Of a DNA stretch of 64,000 bases, positions 16,182-26,586 are shown piece after piece. Within the stretch, counting starts at the first letter, position 1, and each line of letters starts with the position of its first letter. Made by a program: the position numbers and the translations under genes. Source of the stretch: Streptomyces sp. QL37. Its GTDB lineage: Bacteria; Actinomycetota; Actinomycetes; Streptomycetales; Streptomycetaceae. Location: positions 5,585,472-5,649,471 of the forward strand of contig NZ_PTJS01000001.1 of NCBI RefSeq assembly GCF_002941025.1. Direction: 5' to 3'. The notes under the pieces are model-generated. The model was given only the letters and a program-made list of their open reading frames with translations, made no database searches and was not told the DNA's origin.

Positions 16182-19100
16182 TCAGGCCTCGAAGACCTCG
16201 GCGACCAGCTGCGCCTGCTCGGCCTGGTGGCGCTTGGCCGAGCCGACCGCCGGGGACGAGCCGTGCGGACGCGAGATGCGACGCAGGCGCTCACCGTGCG
16301 GCACGTCGGAGCCGACGGCCAGGTCCAGGTGGTCGATCAGGTTGAGCGCGATGAACGGCCACGCACCCTGGTTCGCCGGCTCCTCCTGGGCCCAGAGGTA
16401 CTTCTCGGCGTTCGGGTACTTGGCGATCTCGGCCTGGATCTCCGCACCCGGCAGCGGGTACAGGCGCTCCAGACGGATGATCGCCGTCTCCGTGTCACCG
16501 CGCTTCTCGCGCTCGGCGTCCAGGTCGTAGTAGAGCTTGCCGGAGACGAAGACGACCTTGCGGACCGCCTCGGCCTTGACCGACTCGTCACCGATGACCG
16601 GACGGAAGCCGCCGGTGGTGAACTCCTCCACCTTCGAGGCGGCCGCCTTCAGGCGGAGCATCGACTTCGGGGTGAAGACGATCAGCGGCTTGTGGTGCGG
16701 GTTGTGCACCTGCCACCGCAGGAGGTGGAAGTAGTTCGAGGGGAGGGTCGGCATCGCGACCGTCATGTTGTCCTGCGCGCACATCTGCAGGAAACGCTCC
16801 GGGCGTGCGGACGAGTGGTCCGGGCCCTGGCCCTCGTAGCCGTGCGGCAGCAGCAGGGTGACGCCGGACGTCTGGCCCCACTTCTGCTCGGCCGAGGAGA
16901 TGAACTCGTCCACGACGGTCTGCGCGCCGTTGACGAAGTCACCGAACTGGGCCTCCCAGATGACCAGGGACTCCGGACGGGCCAGCGAGTAGCCGTACTC
17001 GAAGCCCATCGCCGCGTACTCGCTGAGCAGCGAGTCGTAGACGTTGTAACGGGCCTGGTCGTCGGAGAGGTAGAGCAGCGGGGTGTAGTCCTCGCCGGTC
17101 TTCTGGTCGACGAGCACCGCGTGGCGCTGGCCGAACGTGCCACGGCGGGTGTCCTGGCCGGCGAGCCTGACCGGGGTGCCCTCCATGAGCAGCGAGCCGA
17201 TGGCCAGGGTCTCGCCCATGCCCCAGTCGATCGTGCCGTTCTCCACGGAGGCGGCACGGCGCTGCATCTGCGGCAGGAGGCGCGGGTGCACGGTGATCCC
17301 GTCGGGGATGTTCACCTGCGACTCGGCGACCAGCTTCACGACCTCCGAGGACACCGCGGTGTTCACGGAGACCGGGAACTCCGCCTGCGCGTCCGGGACG
17401 TGCGGCTGGGACGGCGCCGAGGTGGCCTCGCGGACCTCCGCGAACACCTTCTCCAGCTGGCCCTGGAAGTCCTGGAGCGCCTGCTCGGCCTCTTCCAGCG
17501 TGATGTCGCCGCGACCGATGAGGGACTCGGTGTAGAGCTTGCGCACCGAGCGCTTCTTGTCGATCAGGGTGTACATCTGCGGGTTGGTGAACTCCGGGTT
17601 GTCGCCCTCGTTGTGACCGCGGCGGCGGTAGCAGATGAGGTCGATGACGACGTCCTTGTTGAACGTCTGCCGGTACTCGAAGGCGAGGCGCGCGACACGC
17701 ACCACGGCCTCCGGGTCGTCGCCGTTGACGTGGATGATCGGCGCCTCGATCATGCGCGCCACGTCCGTGGCGTACATCGAGGAGCGGGAGGACTCCGGGG
17801 CGGCGGTGAAGCCGACCTGGTTGTTGATCACCACGTGCACGGTGCCGCCGGTGCGGTAGCCGCGCAGCTGCGACATGTTGAGCGTCTCGGCGACGACGCC
17901 CTGGCCCGCGAAGGCCGCGTCGCCGTGGAGCGCGACGGGCAGGACCGTGAAGTCCGTGCCGCCCTTGTTGATGATGTCCTGCTTGGCGCGGGCGATGCCC
18001 TCGAGGACCGGGTCGACGGCCTCCAGGTGCGAGGGGTTGGCGGCCAGCGAGACCTTGATCTGCTCGCCGTCCAGACCGGTGAAGGTGCCCTCGGCGCCCA
18101 GGTGGTACTTGACGTCGCCGGAGCCGTGCATCGACCGCGGGTCGAGGTTGCCCTCGAACTCCCGGAAGATTTGCGCGTACGACTTGCCGACGATGTTCGC
18201 CAGGACGTTCAGCCGGCCGCGGTGGGCCATGCCGATGACGACCTCGTCGAGGCGGGCCTCGGCGGCGGAGTCGATGACCGCGTCGAGCAGCGGGATGACG
18301 GACTCGCCGCCCTCCAGCGAGAACCGCTTCTGGCCGACGTACTTGGTCTGCAGGAACGTCTCGAACGCCTCGGCGGCGTTGAGGCGGCGCAGGATCCGCA
18401 GCTGCTCCTCGCGCTCAGGAGCCGGGCGCGGACGCTCCACCCGGTCCTGGAGCCACTTGCGCTCCTTCGGCTCCTGGATGTGCATGAACTCGATGCCGGT
18501 GGTGCGGCAGTACGACTCGCGCAGGACGCCGAGGATGTCGCGGAGCTTCATCATCGTCTTGCCGGCGAAACCGCCGACCGCGAAGTCCCGCTCCAGGTCC
18601 CACAGGGTGAGGCCGTGCTCGGTGATGTCGAGGTCGGGGTGCTTGCGCTGGCGGTACTCCAGCGGGTCGGTGTCGGCCATCACGTGACCGCGGACCCGGT
18701 AGGAGTGGATCAGCTCGAAGACCCGCGCGGCCTTGGTGACGTCGTCGTCGTGCGAGGCGTCGATGTCCTTGAGCCAGCGGACCGGCTCGTAGGGGATGCG
18801 CAGCGCCTTGAAGATCTCGTCGTAGAAGTCGTTCTCGCCGAGCAGCAGCTGGGCCAGGACGCGCAGGAACTCGCCGGAGGCGGCGCCCTGGATGACCCGG
18901 TGGTCGTACGTCGAGGTCAGGGTCATGACCTTCGAGATGCCCAGCTTGTTCAGGGTGTCCTGGGAGGTGCCCTGGAACTCCGCCGGGTAGTCCATCGCGC
19001 CGACGCCCATGATGAGGCCCTGTCCGGGCATCAGGCGGGGCACCGAGTGGACGGTGCCGATGCCGCCGGGGTTGGTCAGCGAGGCGGTGACCCCGGAGAA

Positions 19101-20060
19101 GTCGTCCATGCCGAGCTTGCCGACGCGGGCCCTGCGGACGATGTCCTCGTAGGCCTGCCAGAACTCGAAGAAGTTGAGCGTCTCGGCCTTCTTGATGGCC
19201 GCGACGACCAGCTGGCGGTCGCCGTTCGGCTTCACCAGGTCGATGGCCAGACCGAGGTTGACGTGCTCGGGCTTGACCAGGGTCGGCTTGCCGTCCTTCA
19301 CCGCGAAGGAGTAGTTCATCGACGGCATGGCCTTGAGGGCCTGCACCATCGCGTACCCGATGAGGTGCGTGAAGGAGATCTTCCCGCCGCGGGCGCGCTT
19401 CAGGTGGTTGTTGATGACGATGCGGTTGTCGAAGAGCAGCTTCACCGGCACGGCGCGGACCGACGTGGCAGTCGGCAGCTCCAGGGAGGCGTTCATGTTC
19501 TTCGCGACGGCGGCGGACGGGCCGCGCAGCGTGACGAACTCCGGTCCGCCAGGGGCGTCGGCCGGGGCGTCCGCCTTCGTCGCCGCGGGGGCCGCCTTCG
19601 CGGGCGCGGCCTTCGCGGGAGCGGCGGGCGCGGCCGGCGCCTTCGCCGGGGCCGCCGGAGCGGCGGCCGCGGGCTTGGCCGGTGCCGCGGGGGGCGCGGC
19701 CGGAGCCGGCGTCGCGGCCTGTGCCGGAGCGGTGTTGTTCACGGTGTTCGCGGCGGTGGCGGCCGGGGCCGTGGTCACCGCTCCCGCAGGTGCGGGGACG
19801 GGCTTGTCCGCCGTGCCGGTCGTACCCGGCTTGTAGTCGGCGAAGAAGTCCCACCAGGCGCGGTCGACCGAATTGGGGTCCTGGAGGTACTGCTGGTAGA
19901 TCTCGTCGACGAGCCACTCATTGGGGCCGAAAGCGGCGGCCGGGTTGGACCCGGAGCCTGCTTCTTGATCGGTCGAGATGCTCGAGTTACTGGGGGACTG
20001 AGACGACACGGCGGCAACCGCCCTCTTCCGCTTCACAAGGTGATGGACAGCGGAAATCAA
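16182..20060 (-). CDS. kgd: Multifunctional 2-oxoglutarate decarboxylase/dehydrogenase E1 with fused succinyltransferase domain
   Basis: A 1292-residue TCA-cycle enzyme of the actinobacterial fused type. Order: short E1-type N-terminus ([25 protein letters not shown]); a Pro/Ala-rich linker (about 90-165); an E2-like acyltransferase domain (about 185-420) with [16 protein letters not shown] and [16 protein letters not shown]; then the thiamine-diphosphate E1 domain with [23 protein letters not shown] and [12 protein letters not shown]. It decarboxylates 2-oxoglutarate and transfers succinyl to CoA together with pyruvate dehydrogenase components. It has no lipoyl domain. The TTG at 20060 has GGAGG seven bases upstream; many annotations start at the in-frame GTG at 20009. 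Confidence 0.96.
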   Translation of the reverse strand: MISAVHHLVKRKRAVAAVSSQSPSNSSISTDQEAGSGSNPAAAFGPNEWLVDEIYQQYLQDPNSVDRAWWDFFADYKPGTTGTADKPVPAPAGAVTTAPAATAANTVNNTAPAQAATPAPAAPPAAPAKPAAAAPAAPAKAPAAPAAPAKAAPAKAAPAATKADAPADAPGGPEFVTLRGPSAAVAKNMNASLELPTATSVRAVPVKLLFDNRIVINNHLKRARGGKISFTHLIGYAMVQALKAMPSMNYSFAVKDGKPTLVKPEHVNLGLAIDLVKPNGDRQLVVAAIKKAETLNFFEFWQAYEDIVRRARVGKLGMDDFSGVTASLTNPGGIGTVHSVPRLMPGQGLIMGVGAMDYPAEFQGTSQDTLNKLGISKVMTLTSTYDHRVIQGAASGEFLRVLAQLLLGENDFYDEIFKALRIPYEPVRWLKDIDASHDDDVTKAARVFELIHSYRVRGHVMADTDPLEYRQRKHPDLDITEHGLTLWDLERDFAVGGFAGKTMMKLRDILGVLRESYCRTTGIEFMHIQEPKERKWLQDRVERPRPAPEREEQLRILRRLNAAEAFETFLQTKYVGQKRFSLEGGESVIPLLDAVIDSAAEARLDEVVIGMAHRGRLNVLANIVGKSYAQIFREFEGNLDPRSMHGSGDVKYHLGAEGTFTGLDGEQIKVSLAANPSHLEAVDPVLEGIARAKQDIINKGGTDFTVLPVALHGDAAFAGQGVVAETLNMSQLRGYRTGGTVHVVINNQVGFTAAPESSRSSMYATDVARMIEAPIIHVNGDDPEAVVRVARLAFEYRQTFNKDVVIDLICYRRRGHNEGDNPEFTNPQMYTLIDKKRSVRKLYTESLIGRGDITLEEAEQALQDFQGQLEKVFAEVREATSAPSQPHVPDAQAEFPVSVNTAVSSEVVKLVAESQVNIPDGITVHPRLLPQMQRRAASVENGTIDWGMGETLAIGSLLMEGTPVRLAGQDTRRGTFGQRHAVLVDQKTGEDYTPLLYLSDDQARYNVYDSLLSEYAAMGFEYGYSLARPESLVIWEAQFGDFVNGAQTVVDEFISSAEQKWGQTSGVTLLLPHGYEGQGPDHSSARPERFLQMCAQDNMTVAMPTLPSNYFHLLRWQVHNPHHKPLIVFTPKSMLRLKAAASKVEEFTTGGFRPVIGDESVKAEAVRKVVFVSGKLYYDLDAEREKRGDTETAIIRLERLYPLPGAEIQAEIAKYPNAEKYLWAQEEPANQGAWPFIALNLIDHLDLAVGSDVPHGERLRRISRPHGSSPAVGSAKRHQAEQAQLVAEVFEA

Positions 20061-20268
20061 GGCTACGCCTCCCGAGCCGTTACGTGCAGGCCGGGCCGGT
20101 CTTCGTCGTGCACATCACATCTGAAGGCGGGTTTCGGCGCATGAAATGGCGGGAAACAAGCAGGGTTCCGCTGCCCTTCGGGTACGCGAGGCCTGCGCTC
20201 AGGCCCCCTGGACCGTATCGCTTTCCAGCAAGGTCGGGAGAACGGGGCCCTCCGCTTCGAACACGGGG

Positions 20269-21345
20269 TCAACCGTGCGCCTGGGTGTTCCCCGGAAGGG
20301 TGACCTGAATTCGGCAGCCACGGGCGGATTCGGCCACGCCGATGCGGCCGCCGTGCAGATCCACCGCCCAGCGGGCGATCGCGAGCCCGAGCCCCGTGCC
20401 ACCGTCGGAGCCCGGCCCGTGGGGGGAGGGCGCCTGGCCGCGGTTGAAGCGTTCGAAGACCCGGTGGCGCTCCGCCTCCGGGATGCCGGGCCCTTCGTCG
20501 ACGACCTCCAGCTCCAGCGACTCGGGGTACTCCCCGCGCCGCGCGAGCACGGTGACCCGCCCGTGCGGCGGGCTGTGCTTGACGGCGTTGTCGATGAGGT
20601 TGGCGACCACCTGGTGCAGGCGTTCCGCGTCCGCGTACGCCGTCAGCTCGGGCGGCGACACGTCGAGGTGCAGATGGACGTCCGTACGGGAGTGGTTGCC
20701 CGAGCCGGAGGAGAGCCGGCGCTGCGACGCGGCGAGATTGGCTTCCTTCAGCACGCCCGACAGATACGGCCAGACCTCGAAGCGGCGCGCCTTGATCGCC
20801 ACCACGCCGTTGTCCAGCCGGGAGAGGTCCAGCAGGGTCTCCACCAGTCTGCCGAGGCGTTCGGTCTGTTTCAGCGCCGTACGCATCGTCTCGGGATCCG
20901 CGGCGGACACCCCGTCCACCACGTTCTCCAGGACGGCTCTGAGCGCCGCGATCGGTGTGCGCAGCTCGTGGGAGACATTCGCCACCAGCTCCTTGCGGTG
21001 CCGGTCCTCCGCCTCCAGGTCGTCCGCCATGCGGTTGATCGTCTGCGCCAGGTCGCCGAGCTCGTCACGCCGCCCGGCGCCGCTCACCCGTCTCGTGTAG
21101 TCGCCGTGCGAGATCGACCGGGCGACCGCGCGCATCTCGTCCAGCGGCGCGGTCAGACCGTGCGCCACGAACTGGGTGATCAGCAGCGTGGCGATCACCG
21201 AGAAGACCGTGATGAACCGGAATTCGGTCCTGGTCCGCAGGGCGACGATCAGCAGTCCGGTCGTGATGAACACGGAGACCACCACGAGCGTGCCCAGCTT
21301 GGCCTTGATCGAGAAGGGCCGCAGTCCCGAGCCGGGCGGCGTCAT
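20269..21345 (-). CDS. Sensor histidine kinase
   Basis: 358 residues. Two adjacent membrane segments (about 14-32 and 40-62) leave almost no extracellular loop, so the signal is probably intramembrane or cytoplasmic. Then HAMP (about 62-115), the HisKA phosphorylation box LVANVSHELRTPIAAL, and a HATPase domain with N box NLIDNAVKH, G1 DEGPGIP and G2 GGTGLGLAI. Its start overlaps the response regulator stop as ATGA. The stimulus is unknown. Confidence 0.94.
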   Translation of the reverse strand: MTPPGSGLRPFSIKAKLGTLVVVSVFITTGLLIVALRTRTEFRFITVFSVIATLLITQFVAHGLTAPLDEMRAVARSISHGDYTRRVSGAGRRDELGDLAQTINRMADDLEAEDRHRKELVANVSHELRTPIAALRAVLENVVDGVSAADPETMRTALKQTERLGRLVETLLDLSRLDNGVVAIKARRFEVWPYLSGVLKEANLAASQRRLSSGSGNHSRTDVHLHLDVSPPELTAYADAERLHQVVANLIDNAVKHSPPHGRVTVLARRGEYPESLELEVVDEGPGIPEAERHRVFERFNRGQAPSPHGPGSDGGTGLGLAIARWAVDLHGGRIGVAESARGCRIQVTLPGNTQAHG

Positions 21346-22079
21346 GGCGCTGGTGTCTCCAGGGCGTAGCCGACGCCGTGCACGGTGCGGATCCGCTCGG
21401 CGCCGATCTTCCGGCGCAGAGCCTTGATGTGGCTGTCGACCGTACGGGTCCCGGAGGCGTCCGCCCAGTCCCAGACCTCGGCCAGCAGCTGCTCACGGGA
21501 CAGCACCGCGCGCGGTGTGTTGGCCAGGCAGACCAGCAGGTCGAACTCGGTCGGGGTGAGGTGGACGTCGTCGGCGCGCACCCTGACGCGGCGCTGCGCG
21601 TGGTCGATCTCCAGCTCGCCGAGGCGCAGGATGCCGCTGCGCGGCGTCACCGCGGCCAGCGCTGCCCGCTCCACCCGGCGCAGCAGCACGTGCACCCGCG
21701 CCGCCAGCTCCCGCATCGAGAACGGCTTGGTCATGTAGTCGTCGGCGCCGACCCCGAGCCCGACCAGCATGTCGGTCTCGTCGTCGCGTGCGGTGAGCAT
21801 CAGCACCGGCACGGGGCGCTGAGCCTGCACACGACGGCAGACCTCCAGGCCGTCGAAGCCGGGAAGCATGATGTCGAGCACCATCAGGTCGGGCTGCCAT
21901 GCCTCGGCCGCGTCCACGGCCGCGGGCCCGTCCAGTGCGGTCTGCACCAGGAAGCCCTCGGCCCGCAGACGGGCGGAAATGGCGTCGACGATTGTCGCGT
22001 CGTCCTCGACCACCAGCACCCGGCGCTGAGCCCCGGGGGTGGCCGCGACGCCGTTGTGGGTGGTGTGTGTCTGTTCCAT
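21342..22079 (-). CDS. OmpR/PhoB-type response regulator
   Basis: 245 residues. The receiver domain (about 18-130) has the acidic pocket VVEDDA, phospho-acceptor Asp in LMVLDIMLPGFDGLE, Thr in MLTARDDE and Lys in YMTKPFSMREL. The C-terminal winged helix includes VHLTPTEFDLLVCLA and RTVDSHIKALRRKIG. First gene of a two-gene operon with the histidine kinase. The start at MEQTHTTHNG matches related proteins; an ATG at 22112 is also open. Confidence 0.94.
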   Translation of the reverse strand: MEQTHTTHNGVAATPGAQRRVLVVEDDATIVDAISARLRAEGFLVQTALDGPAAVDAAEAWQPDLMVLDIMLPGFDGLEVCRRVQAQRPVPVLMLTARDDETDMLVGLGVGADDYMTKPFSMRELAARVHVLLRRVERAALAAVTPRSGILRLGELEIDHAQRRVRVRADDVHLTPTEFDLLVCLANTPRAVLSREQLLAEVWDWADASGTRTVDSHIKALRRKIGAERIRTVHGVGYALETPAP

Positions 22080-22311
22080 CGCCCCGCCCCTGCCCGTTCT
22101 CGCGGAGGCCATTCCCCCGGAGGCACGGTTATCGCTTGTGGATTTCGTCGGTGATCCCTTGTGCCGGTCAGCAGCGTAAAGGCACGAGGCGCCTCTCGGC
22201 TACGCAGGGTGTTGTCCGTCGTGAAGGTGTTACCCACGGGAAAGGAGACGGATCGGCGGACTTGCGCCTCCGATCGGCGGTCGGGCGGGGTCGCGGATAC
22301 CGGGTGGGGGT

Positions 22312-22995
22312 TCAGTCGTCCCGGAGTGCGAGATGGACCACGTCCGGCACACCTCGGGCAACCGCTACTTCTTCGGTCCTTACCGCGTGGAATCCGGCAT
22401 TCCGCAGAGCTTCACCGAACTCGGCGGACGGCTGCGCGGACCAGACGGCGAGGACTCCACCGGGCGTCAGGCGCGCGCGGCAGGCCGCGAGACCGGTGGG
22501 TGAATAGAGGTTTCCGTTGTCCTGGGTGACGGTCCAGTCGGGGCCGTTGTCGATGTCCAGGCACAGCGCGTCGTAACGCTCCGTGGTCGTACGGAGATGG
22601 GCGACGAGGTCCGTACGCAGGATCTCGGTCCGCGGATCCGCCAGCGCCGCCCCGGAGATCCGGCCGAGCGGCCCGTCCAGGTGCCAGTCCACGATGGCCT
22701 GCTCCCGCTCGACGACCGCGATCCGGCCCCATCGCGGCTCGGCGGAGGCCCGGACGAGTGAGAAGCCGACGCCGAGTCCGCCGATCAGCACCGACGGGTC
22801 CGGCCGGCCCGCGGGCAGCGCGGCGAGCGCGGCGTCGATCAGCAGACGTTCGGAGCGTCCGTCCGAGGTGTCCATCAGGAAGCACCCGTTGGCGATGATC
22901 TCGAAGTTGTCGCCGTGCTCGCGCAGGACGACTTCACCGAACGGCCCTTCGCGCCGGTCGAGGACGACGGGGCGGTGGGTGTCTGGGGCGTGCAT
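22312..22995 (-). CDS. Spermidine-synthase-like methyltransferase-fold protein
   Basis: 227 residues with a Rossmann-fold core of the spermine/spermidine synthase superfamily. It contains SVLIGGLGVGFSL (nucleotide-binding glycine motif), VVEREQAIVDWHL (acidic residue after strand 2), and DALCLDIDNGPDW at the site where polyamine synthases carry their catalytic Asp. An upstream strand region reads GEVVLREHGDNFEIIANG. Proteins of this type in actinobacteria are not proven polyamine synthases. The start has GGAGA nine bases upstream. No obvious operon partner. Confidence 0.8.
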   Translation of the reverse strand: MHAPDTHRPVVLDRREGPFGEVVLREHGDNFEIIANGCFLMDTSDGRSERLLIDAALAALPAGRPDPSVLIGGLGVGFSLVRASAEPRWGRIAVVEREQAIVDWHLDGPLGRISGAALADPRTEILRTDLVAHLRTTTERYDALCLDIDNGPDWTVTQDNGNLYSPTGLAACRARLTPGGVLAVWSAQPSAEFGEALRNAGFHAVRTEEVAVARGVPDVVHLALRDD

Positions 22996-23090
22996 GGTGG
23001 GGTCTCCGGTCTCCGGTCGGCGGCGGGTGGTTCTCCGGGCGTCCATCCTTCCTCGTCGCGAGCCCGCTGGACCAGCGGATTCGCCCGGCC

Positions 23091-23918
23091 TCACCCTCCG
23101 CGGCGCGGCGCCTTCGTCCCGTGGGCCGCGGTGTACTCGGTGGCCAGCCAGGGGCCGAGGTCCTCGATGAGCATCGCCAGTACGGCCGGATCGGGCGAGG
23201 GGGTGCGTGCCGTGACGGCGGCCGCGTGGACCTGCGCGGCGCGTTCCGGGGCGTCCGGGCGGAAGTGCGCGAACAGCCCGGCGGACCGCCGGAGATCGCT
23301 CGTCCAGCCGCCCCAGACCGGCATGACCAGCGTGAACGCGGACCGCACGAGACGGCGGGCGACGCGTCGGCTCAGTCTGAGGCGCGCCTCCGCGGTGACG
23401 GCCTCGGCGGCCTCGGCACGCCACCGGGGGAGCACGAGCTCCAGATCGCCGTTGGTCTCACGGGCGAGCAGCGACGTCGGCCGGTAGTGCGGCAGGCGCG
23501 TGGCCAGATCCTCGCCCAGCAGCGGGGTGCAGAGGCAGGCGACGAAGAAGCCGAAGTCATGGCGCTCCGCCTCGCTGAGCACGGCGCGGACGGGGGAGAG
23601 GAGCAGGCCGGCCCCGTCGATCACGGAGAAGGCGGCGTCCAGGGCGGCGGCCATCTCGTCGGCCGCCGTCCGGTCCGCGTCGGTGGGTTCGTCGTGCAGG
23701 ACGACCTGGAGGTCCAGGTCGGACACGCCGGGAATGGCCGTGCCCCTCGGGATGCTGCCGTAGAGGTAGGCGCTGTGCAGCCGGGCGGGGCCGAACGCGG
23801 CGGGGACGCCGACGCGGACCGCCTCGACCAGCGGGGCGAACGGTGCGGCCACGAGGCCGACGGACCCCTCGCGACGGATCGTCCCGTCCGTCGCGAGCCC
23901 CTTGTCGTCTCCGTACAT
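23091..23918 (-). CDS. Nucleotidyltransferase domain protein
   Basis: 275 residues. The Pol-beta-type nucleotidyltransferase motif is clear near residues 48-72: AYLYGSIPRGTAIPGVSDLDLQVVL, that is, GS followed by D-x-D, which binds the metal ions. The C-terminal two-thirds is helical and resembles substrate-binding parts of aminoglycoside adenylyltransferase-like proteins. The substrate is unknown. It is divergent from lon, whose regulatory sites lie in the shared 129-base intergenic region. Confidence 0.8.
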   Translation of the reverse strand: MYGDDKGLATDGTIRREGSVGLVAAPFAPLVEAVRVGVPAAFGPARLHSAYLYGSIPRGTAIPGVSDLDLQVVLHDEPTDADRTAADEMAAALDAAFSVIDGAGLLLSPVRAVLSEAERHDFGFFVACLCTPLLGEDLATRLPHYRPTSLLARETNGDLELVLPRWRAEAAEAVTAEARLRLSRRVARRLVRSAFTLVMPVWGGWTSDLRRSAGLFAHFRPDAPERAAQVHAAAVTARTPSPDPAVLAMLIEDLGPWLATEYTAAHGTKAPRRGG

Positions 23919-23955
23919 GCCCGGATCCTCGCAGGTGGGGGACGGGTGTTGCGGG

Positions 23956-23973
23956 TGATCGCTGAGAGCGAAC
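23956..23973 (+). promoter_or_regulatory. ClgR-type operator upstream of lon
   Basis: The 18 bases match at every position the corynebacterial ClgR consensus that I recall, WNNWCGCYNANRGCGWWS, with core CGC-T-GAG-A-GCG. ClgR activates clp and lon genes in actinobacteria, and the site lies 75-92 bases before the lon ATG. The consensus is from memory; the match is seen directly. Confidence 0.7.
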
Positions 23974-24006
23974 AGGGCGCGGGGAACATTCGCAGGCTCA
24001 CAAGCA

Positions 24007-24025
24007 TTGAGCCCACATAGCTCAA
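24007..24025 (+). promoter_or_regulatory. HAIR-type (HspR) operator upstream of lon
   Basis: TTGAGC, a 7-base spacer, then GCTCAA: the core and exact spacing of the HspR-associated inverted repeat (CTTGAGT-N7-ACTCAAG), with the outermost positions altered. HspR represses heat-shock genes, including lon, in Streptomyces. It sits 22-41 bases before the start, where binding would block transcription or initiation. Confidence 0.75.
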
Positions 24026-24047
24026 CTTGCCTGCTGAAGGGGAGATC

Positions 24048-26477
24048 ATGACTGCTGAGTCGAATGCGTCGAAGGCGTTCACGCCGATCGACCTGCCCGT
24101 GCTGCCGCTCGACGACGAGGTCGTGCTGCCCGGAATGGTGGTGCCGCTCGACCTGTCGGACGCGGAGGTGCGTGCCGCGGTGGAGGCCGCGCAGGCGGTC
24201 GCGCGGCCCGGAGGCGGCAAGCCCGAGGTGCTGCTCGTGCCGCGCATTGACGGGAACTACACCGGGACCGGTGTCCTGGGCACGGTCGAGCAGGTCGGCC
24301 GGCTCTCGGACGGTGACCCGGGCGCCCTCATCAGGGCGCGGGACCGTGTGCGGATCGGCGCCGGGACCAGCGGCCCCGGGAGCGCGCTGTGGGTGGAGGG
24401 CACCAGGATCGACGTTTCCGTGCCCGAGCCCCTGCCCGGCTCCGCCGCCGAGCTCGCCAAGGAGTACAAGGCGCTCGCCACCAGCTGGCTGAAGAAGCGC
24501 GGCGCCTGGCAGGTCGTGGACCGTGTCCAGCAGATCGAGGACATCTCCGCGCTCGCCGACAACTCCGGGTACTCGCCCTTCCTGACCACCGCCCAGAAGG
24601 TCCAGCTGCTGGAGACCGTGGACGCGGTCGCCCGTCTGAAGCTGGCCATCCAGTGGCTCGGCGAGCACCTCGCCGAGCAGGATGTCGCGGAGTCCATCGC
24701 GAAGGACGTCCAGGAGGGCGTCGACAAGCAGCAGCGCGAATTCCTGCTGCGGCGCCAGCTCGACGCCGTGCGCAAGGAGCTCTCCGAGCTCAACGGCGAC
24801 CCGGAGGACGAGTCCGACGACTACCGGGCCCGCGTCGAGGCCGCCGACCTGCCCGGGCACGTCCGCGAGGCCGCGCTCAAGGAGGTCGAGAAGCTGGAGC
24901 GCGCCTCGGACCAGAGCCCCGAGGGCTCCTGGATCCGGACCTGGCTGGACACCGTTCTCGAACTCCCCTGGACCGAGCGGACCGAGGACGCCTACGACAT
25001 CAAGGGCGCCCAGGAGGTCCTGGACGCCGAGCACGCCGGACTCCAGGACGTGAAGGAACGCATCACCGAGTACCTCGCGGTACGCAAGCGGCGTGCCGGG
25101 CGCGGACTGGGCGTGGTGGGCGGCCGGCGCGGCGGCGCCGTGCTGGCCCTGGTCGGCCCGCCCGGCGTCGGAAAGACGTCGCTCGGCGAGAGCGTCGCGC
25201 ACGCCATGGGCCGCAAGTTCGTCCGGGTCGCGCTCGGCGGTGTCCGCGACGAGGCCGAGATCCGGGGCCACCGGCGTACGTACGTCGGCGCGCTGCCCGG
25301 ACGCATCGTACGGGCGATCAAGGAGGCCGGTTCGATGAACCCGGTCGTCCTGCTCGACGAGATCGACAAGGTCGGTTCGGATTTCCGGGGCGACCCGGCG
25401 GCCGCCCTGCTCGAAGTGCTCGACCCGGCGCAGAACCACACCTTCCGTGACCACTACCTGGAGGTCGAACTCGACCTCAGTGACGTCGTGTTCCTGGCGA
25501 CGGCCAACGTCCTGGACGCCATTCCCGAGGCCCTGCTCGACCGCATGGAGCTGGTCACGCTGGACGGCTACACCGAGGACGAGAAGGTCGTCATCGCCCG
25601 GGACCACCTGCTCCCGCGTCAGCTGGAGCGGGCCGGTCTGGAGAAGGACGAGGTCGGGCTCGACGAGTCCGCGCTGCGCAAGCTGGCCGGCGAGTACACC
25701 CGCGAGGCCGGGGTGCGCAATCTGGAGCGGGCCGTCGCGCGGCTGCTCCGCAAGGTCGCGGCCCAGAACGAACTGGGCGAGCGGGACCTCCCGTTCACGG
25801 TGGCCGAGGAGGACCTGCGGGGTCTGATCGGCAGGCCGCACCACGTTCCCGAGTCCGCCCAGGACCCCGCCGAGCGCCGCACCGCGGTGCCGGGTGTGGC
25901 CACCGGGCTCGCGGTGACCGGAGCGGGCGGCGACGTGCTGTTCGTCGAGGCGTCGCTGGCCGACCCGGAGACCGGGGCGTCCGGACTGACCCTGACCGGT
26001 CAGCTCGGCGACGTGATGAAGGAGTCCGCGCAGATCGCCCTCAGTTTCCTGCGGTCGCACGGCGCGGAGCTGGAGCTGCCGGTCGCCGACCTCAAGGACC
26101 GGGGTGTGCACATCCACTTCCCGGCGGGCGCGGTCCCCAAGGACGGCCCGAGCGCCGGCATCACCCTGACGACGGCCCTGGCGTCGCTGCTCTCCGGACG
26201 GCTCGTCCGTACGGATGTGGCGATGACCGGTGAGGTGTCCCTGACCGGGCGGGTGCTGCCGATCGGCGGCCTCAAGCAGAAGCTGCTGGCGGCACACCGC
26301 GCGGGCATCACCACGGTGGTGATCCCCCAGCGCAACGAGGCCGACCTGGACGACGTCCCGGCCGAGGTGCTGGAGAAGCTGGACGTCCACCCGGTCACCG
26401 ACGTGCGCCAGGTGCTGGAGATCGCCCTCGCCCCGGCCTCGGCCAGGGCGCGGGAGAGGATCCCGGCCGCCGCGTAG
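24048..26477 (+). CDS. lon: ATP-dependent Lon protease
   Basis: 809 residues, usual length for LonA. N-terminal substrate-binding domain with [19 protein letters not shown]; long central helix (residues about 215-260, [18 protein letters not shown]); AAA module with Walker [17 protein letters not shown] and Walker [14 protein letters not shown]; protease domain with the Ser in [11 protein letters not shown] and Lys in [14 protein letters not shown] forming the catalytic dyad. It degrades misfolded and regulatory proteins in the cytoplasm. The ATG follows GAAGGGGAG. ClgR- and HspR-type operators lie upstream. An IS30 element is inserted 76 bases after the stop. Confidence 0.97.
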   Translation: MTAESNASKAFTPIDLPVLPLDDEVVLPGMVVPLDLSDAEVRAAVEAAQAVARPGGGKPEVLLVPRIDGNYTGTGVLGTVEQVGRLSDGDPGALIRARDRVRIGAGTSGPGSALWVEGTRIDVSVPEPLPGSAAELAKEYKALATSWLKKRGAWQVVDRVQQIEDISALADNSGYSPFLTTAQKVQLLETVDAVARLKLAIQWLGEHLAEQDVAESIAKDVQEGVDKQQREFLLRRQLDAVRKELSELNGDPEDESDDYRARVEAADLPGHVREAALKEVEKLERASDQSPEGSWIRTWLDTVLELPWTERTEDAYDIKGAQEVLDAEHAGLQDVKERITEYLAVRKRRAGRGLGVVGGRRGGAVLALVGPPGVGKTSLGESVAHAMGRKFVRVALGGVRDEAEIRGHRRTYVGALPGRIVRAIKEAGSMNPVVLLDEIDKVGSDFRGDPAAALLEVLDPAQNHTFRDHYLEVELDLSDVVFLATANVLDAIPEALLDRMELVTLDGYTEDEKVVIARDHLLPRQLERAGLEKDEVGLDESALRKLAGEYTREAGVRNLERAVARLLRKVAAQNELGERDLPFTVAEEDLRGLIGRPHHVPESAQDPAERRTAVPGVATGLAVTGAGGDVLFVEASLADPETGASGLTLTGQLGDVMKESAQIALSFLRSHGAELELPVADLKDRGVHIHFPAGAVPKDGPSAGITLTTALASLLSGRLVRTDVAMTGEVSLTGRVLPIGGLKQKLLAAHRAGITTVVIPQRNEADLDDVPAEVLEKLDVHPVTDVRQVLEIALAPASARARERIPAAA

Positions 26478-26553
26478 GCGTCATGCTGTGACGGGCGTGG
26501 CATCACGCCGACGGCCGGTACGGACGGCCCGTCTTCCTCCCCTTGAGTTCTAG

Positions 26554-26568
26554 TGGTTGTCGCAACAC
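26554..26568. repeat. Left terminal inverted repeat of the IS30 element
   Basis: TGGTTGTCGCAACAC. It matches the complement of the right end (27815-27829) at 12 of 15 positions, with the ten internal bases identical. Confidence 0.8.
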
Positions 26569-26586
26569 CCCAGTTCAGGGGATGCG

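Noticed and set aside
16227..20144. A 1305-codon open frame on the plus strand opposite the oxoglutarate dehydrogenase gene
   Set aside because: It is the complementary-frame shadow of the high-GC gene, with no family similarity and low-complexity Arg/Val/Asp-rich text.
23091..26390. A 1099-codon minus-strand frame through lon into the nucleotidyltransferase gene
   Set aside because: Only the last 275 residues (from 23918) are real; the rest is antisense to lon.
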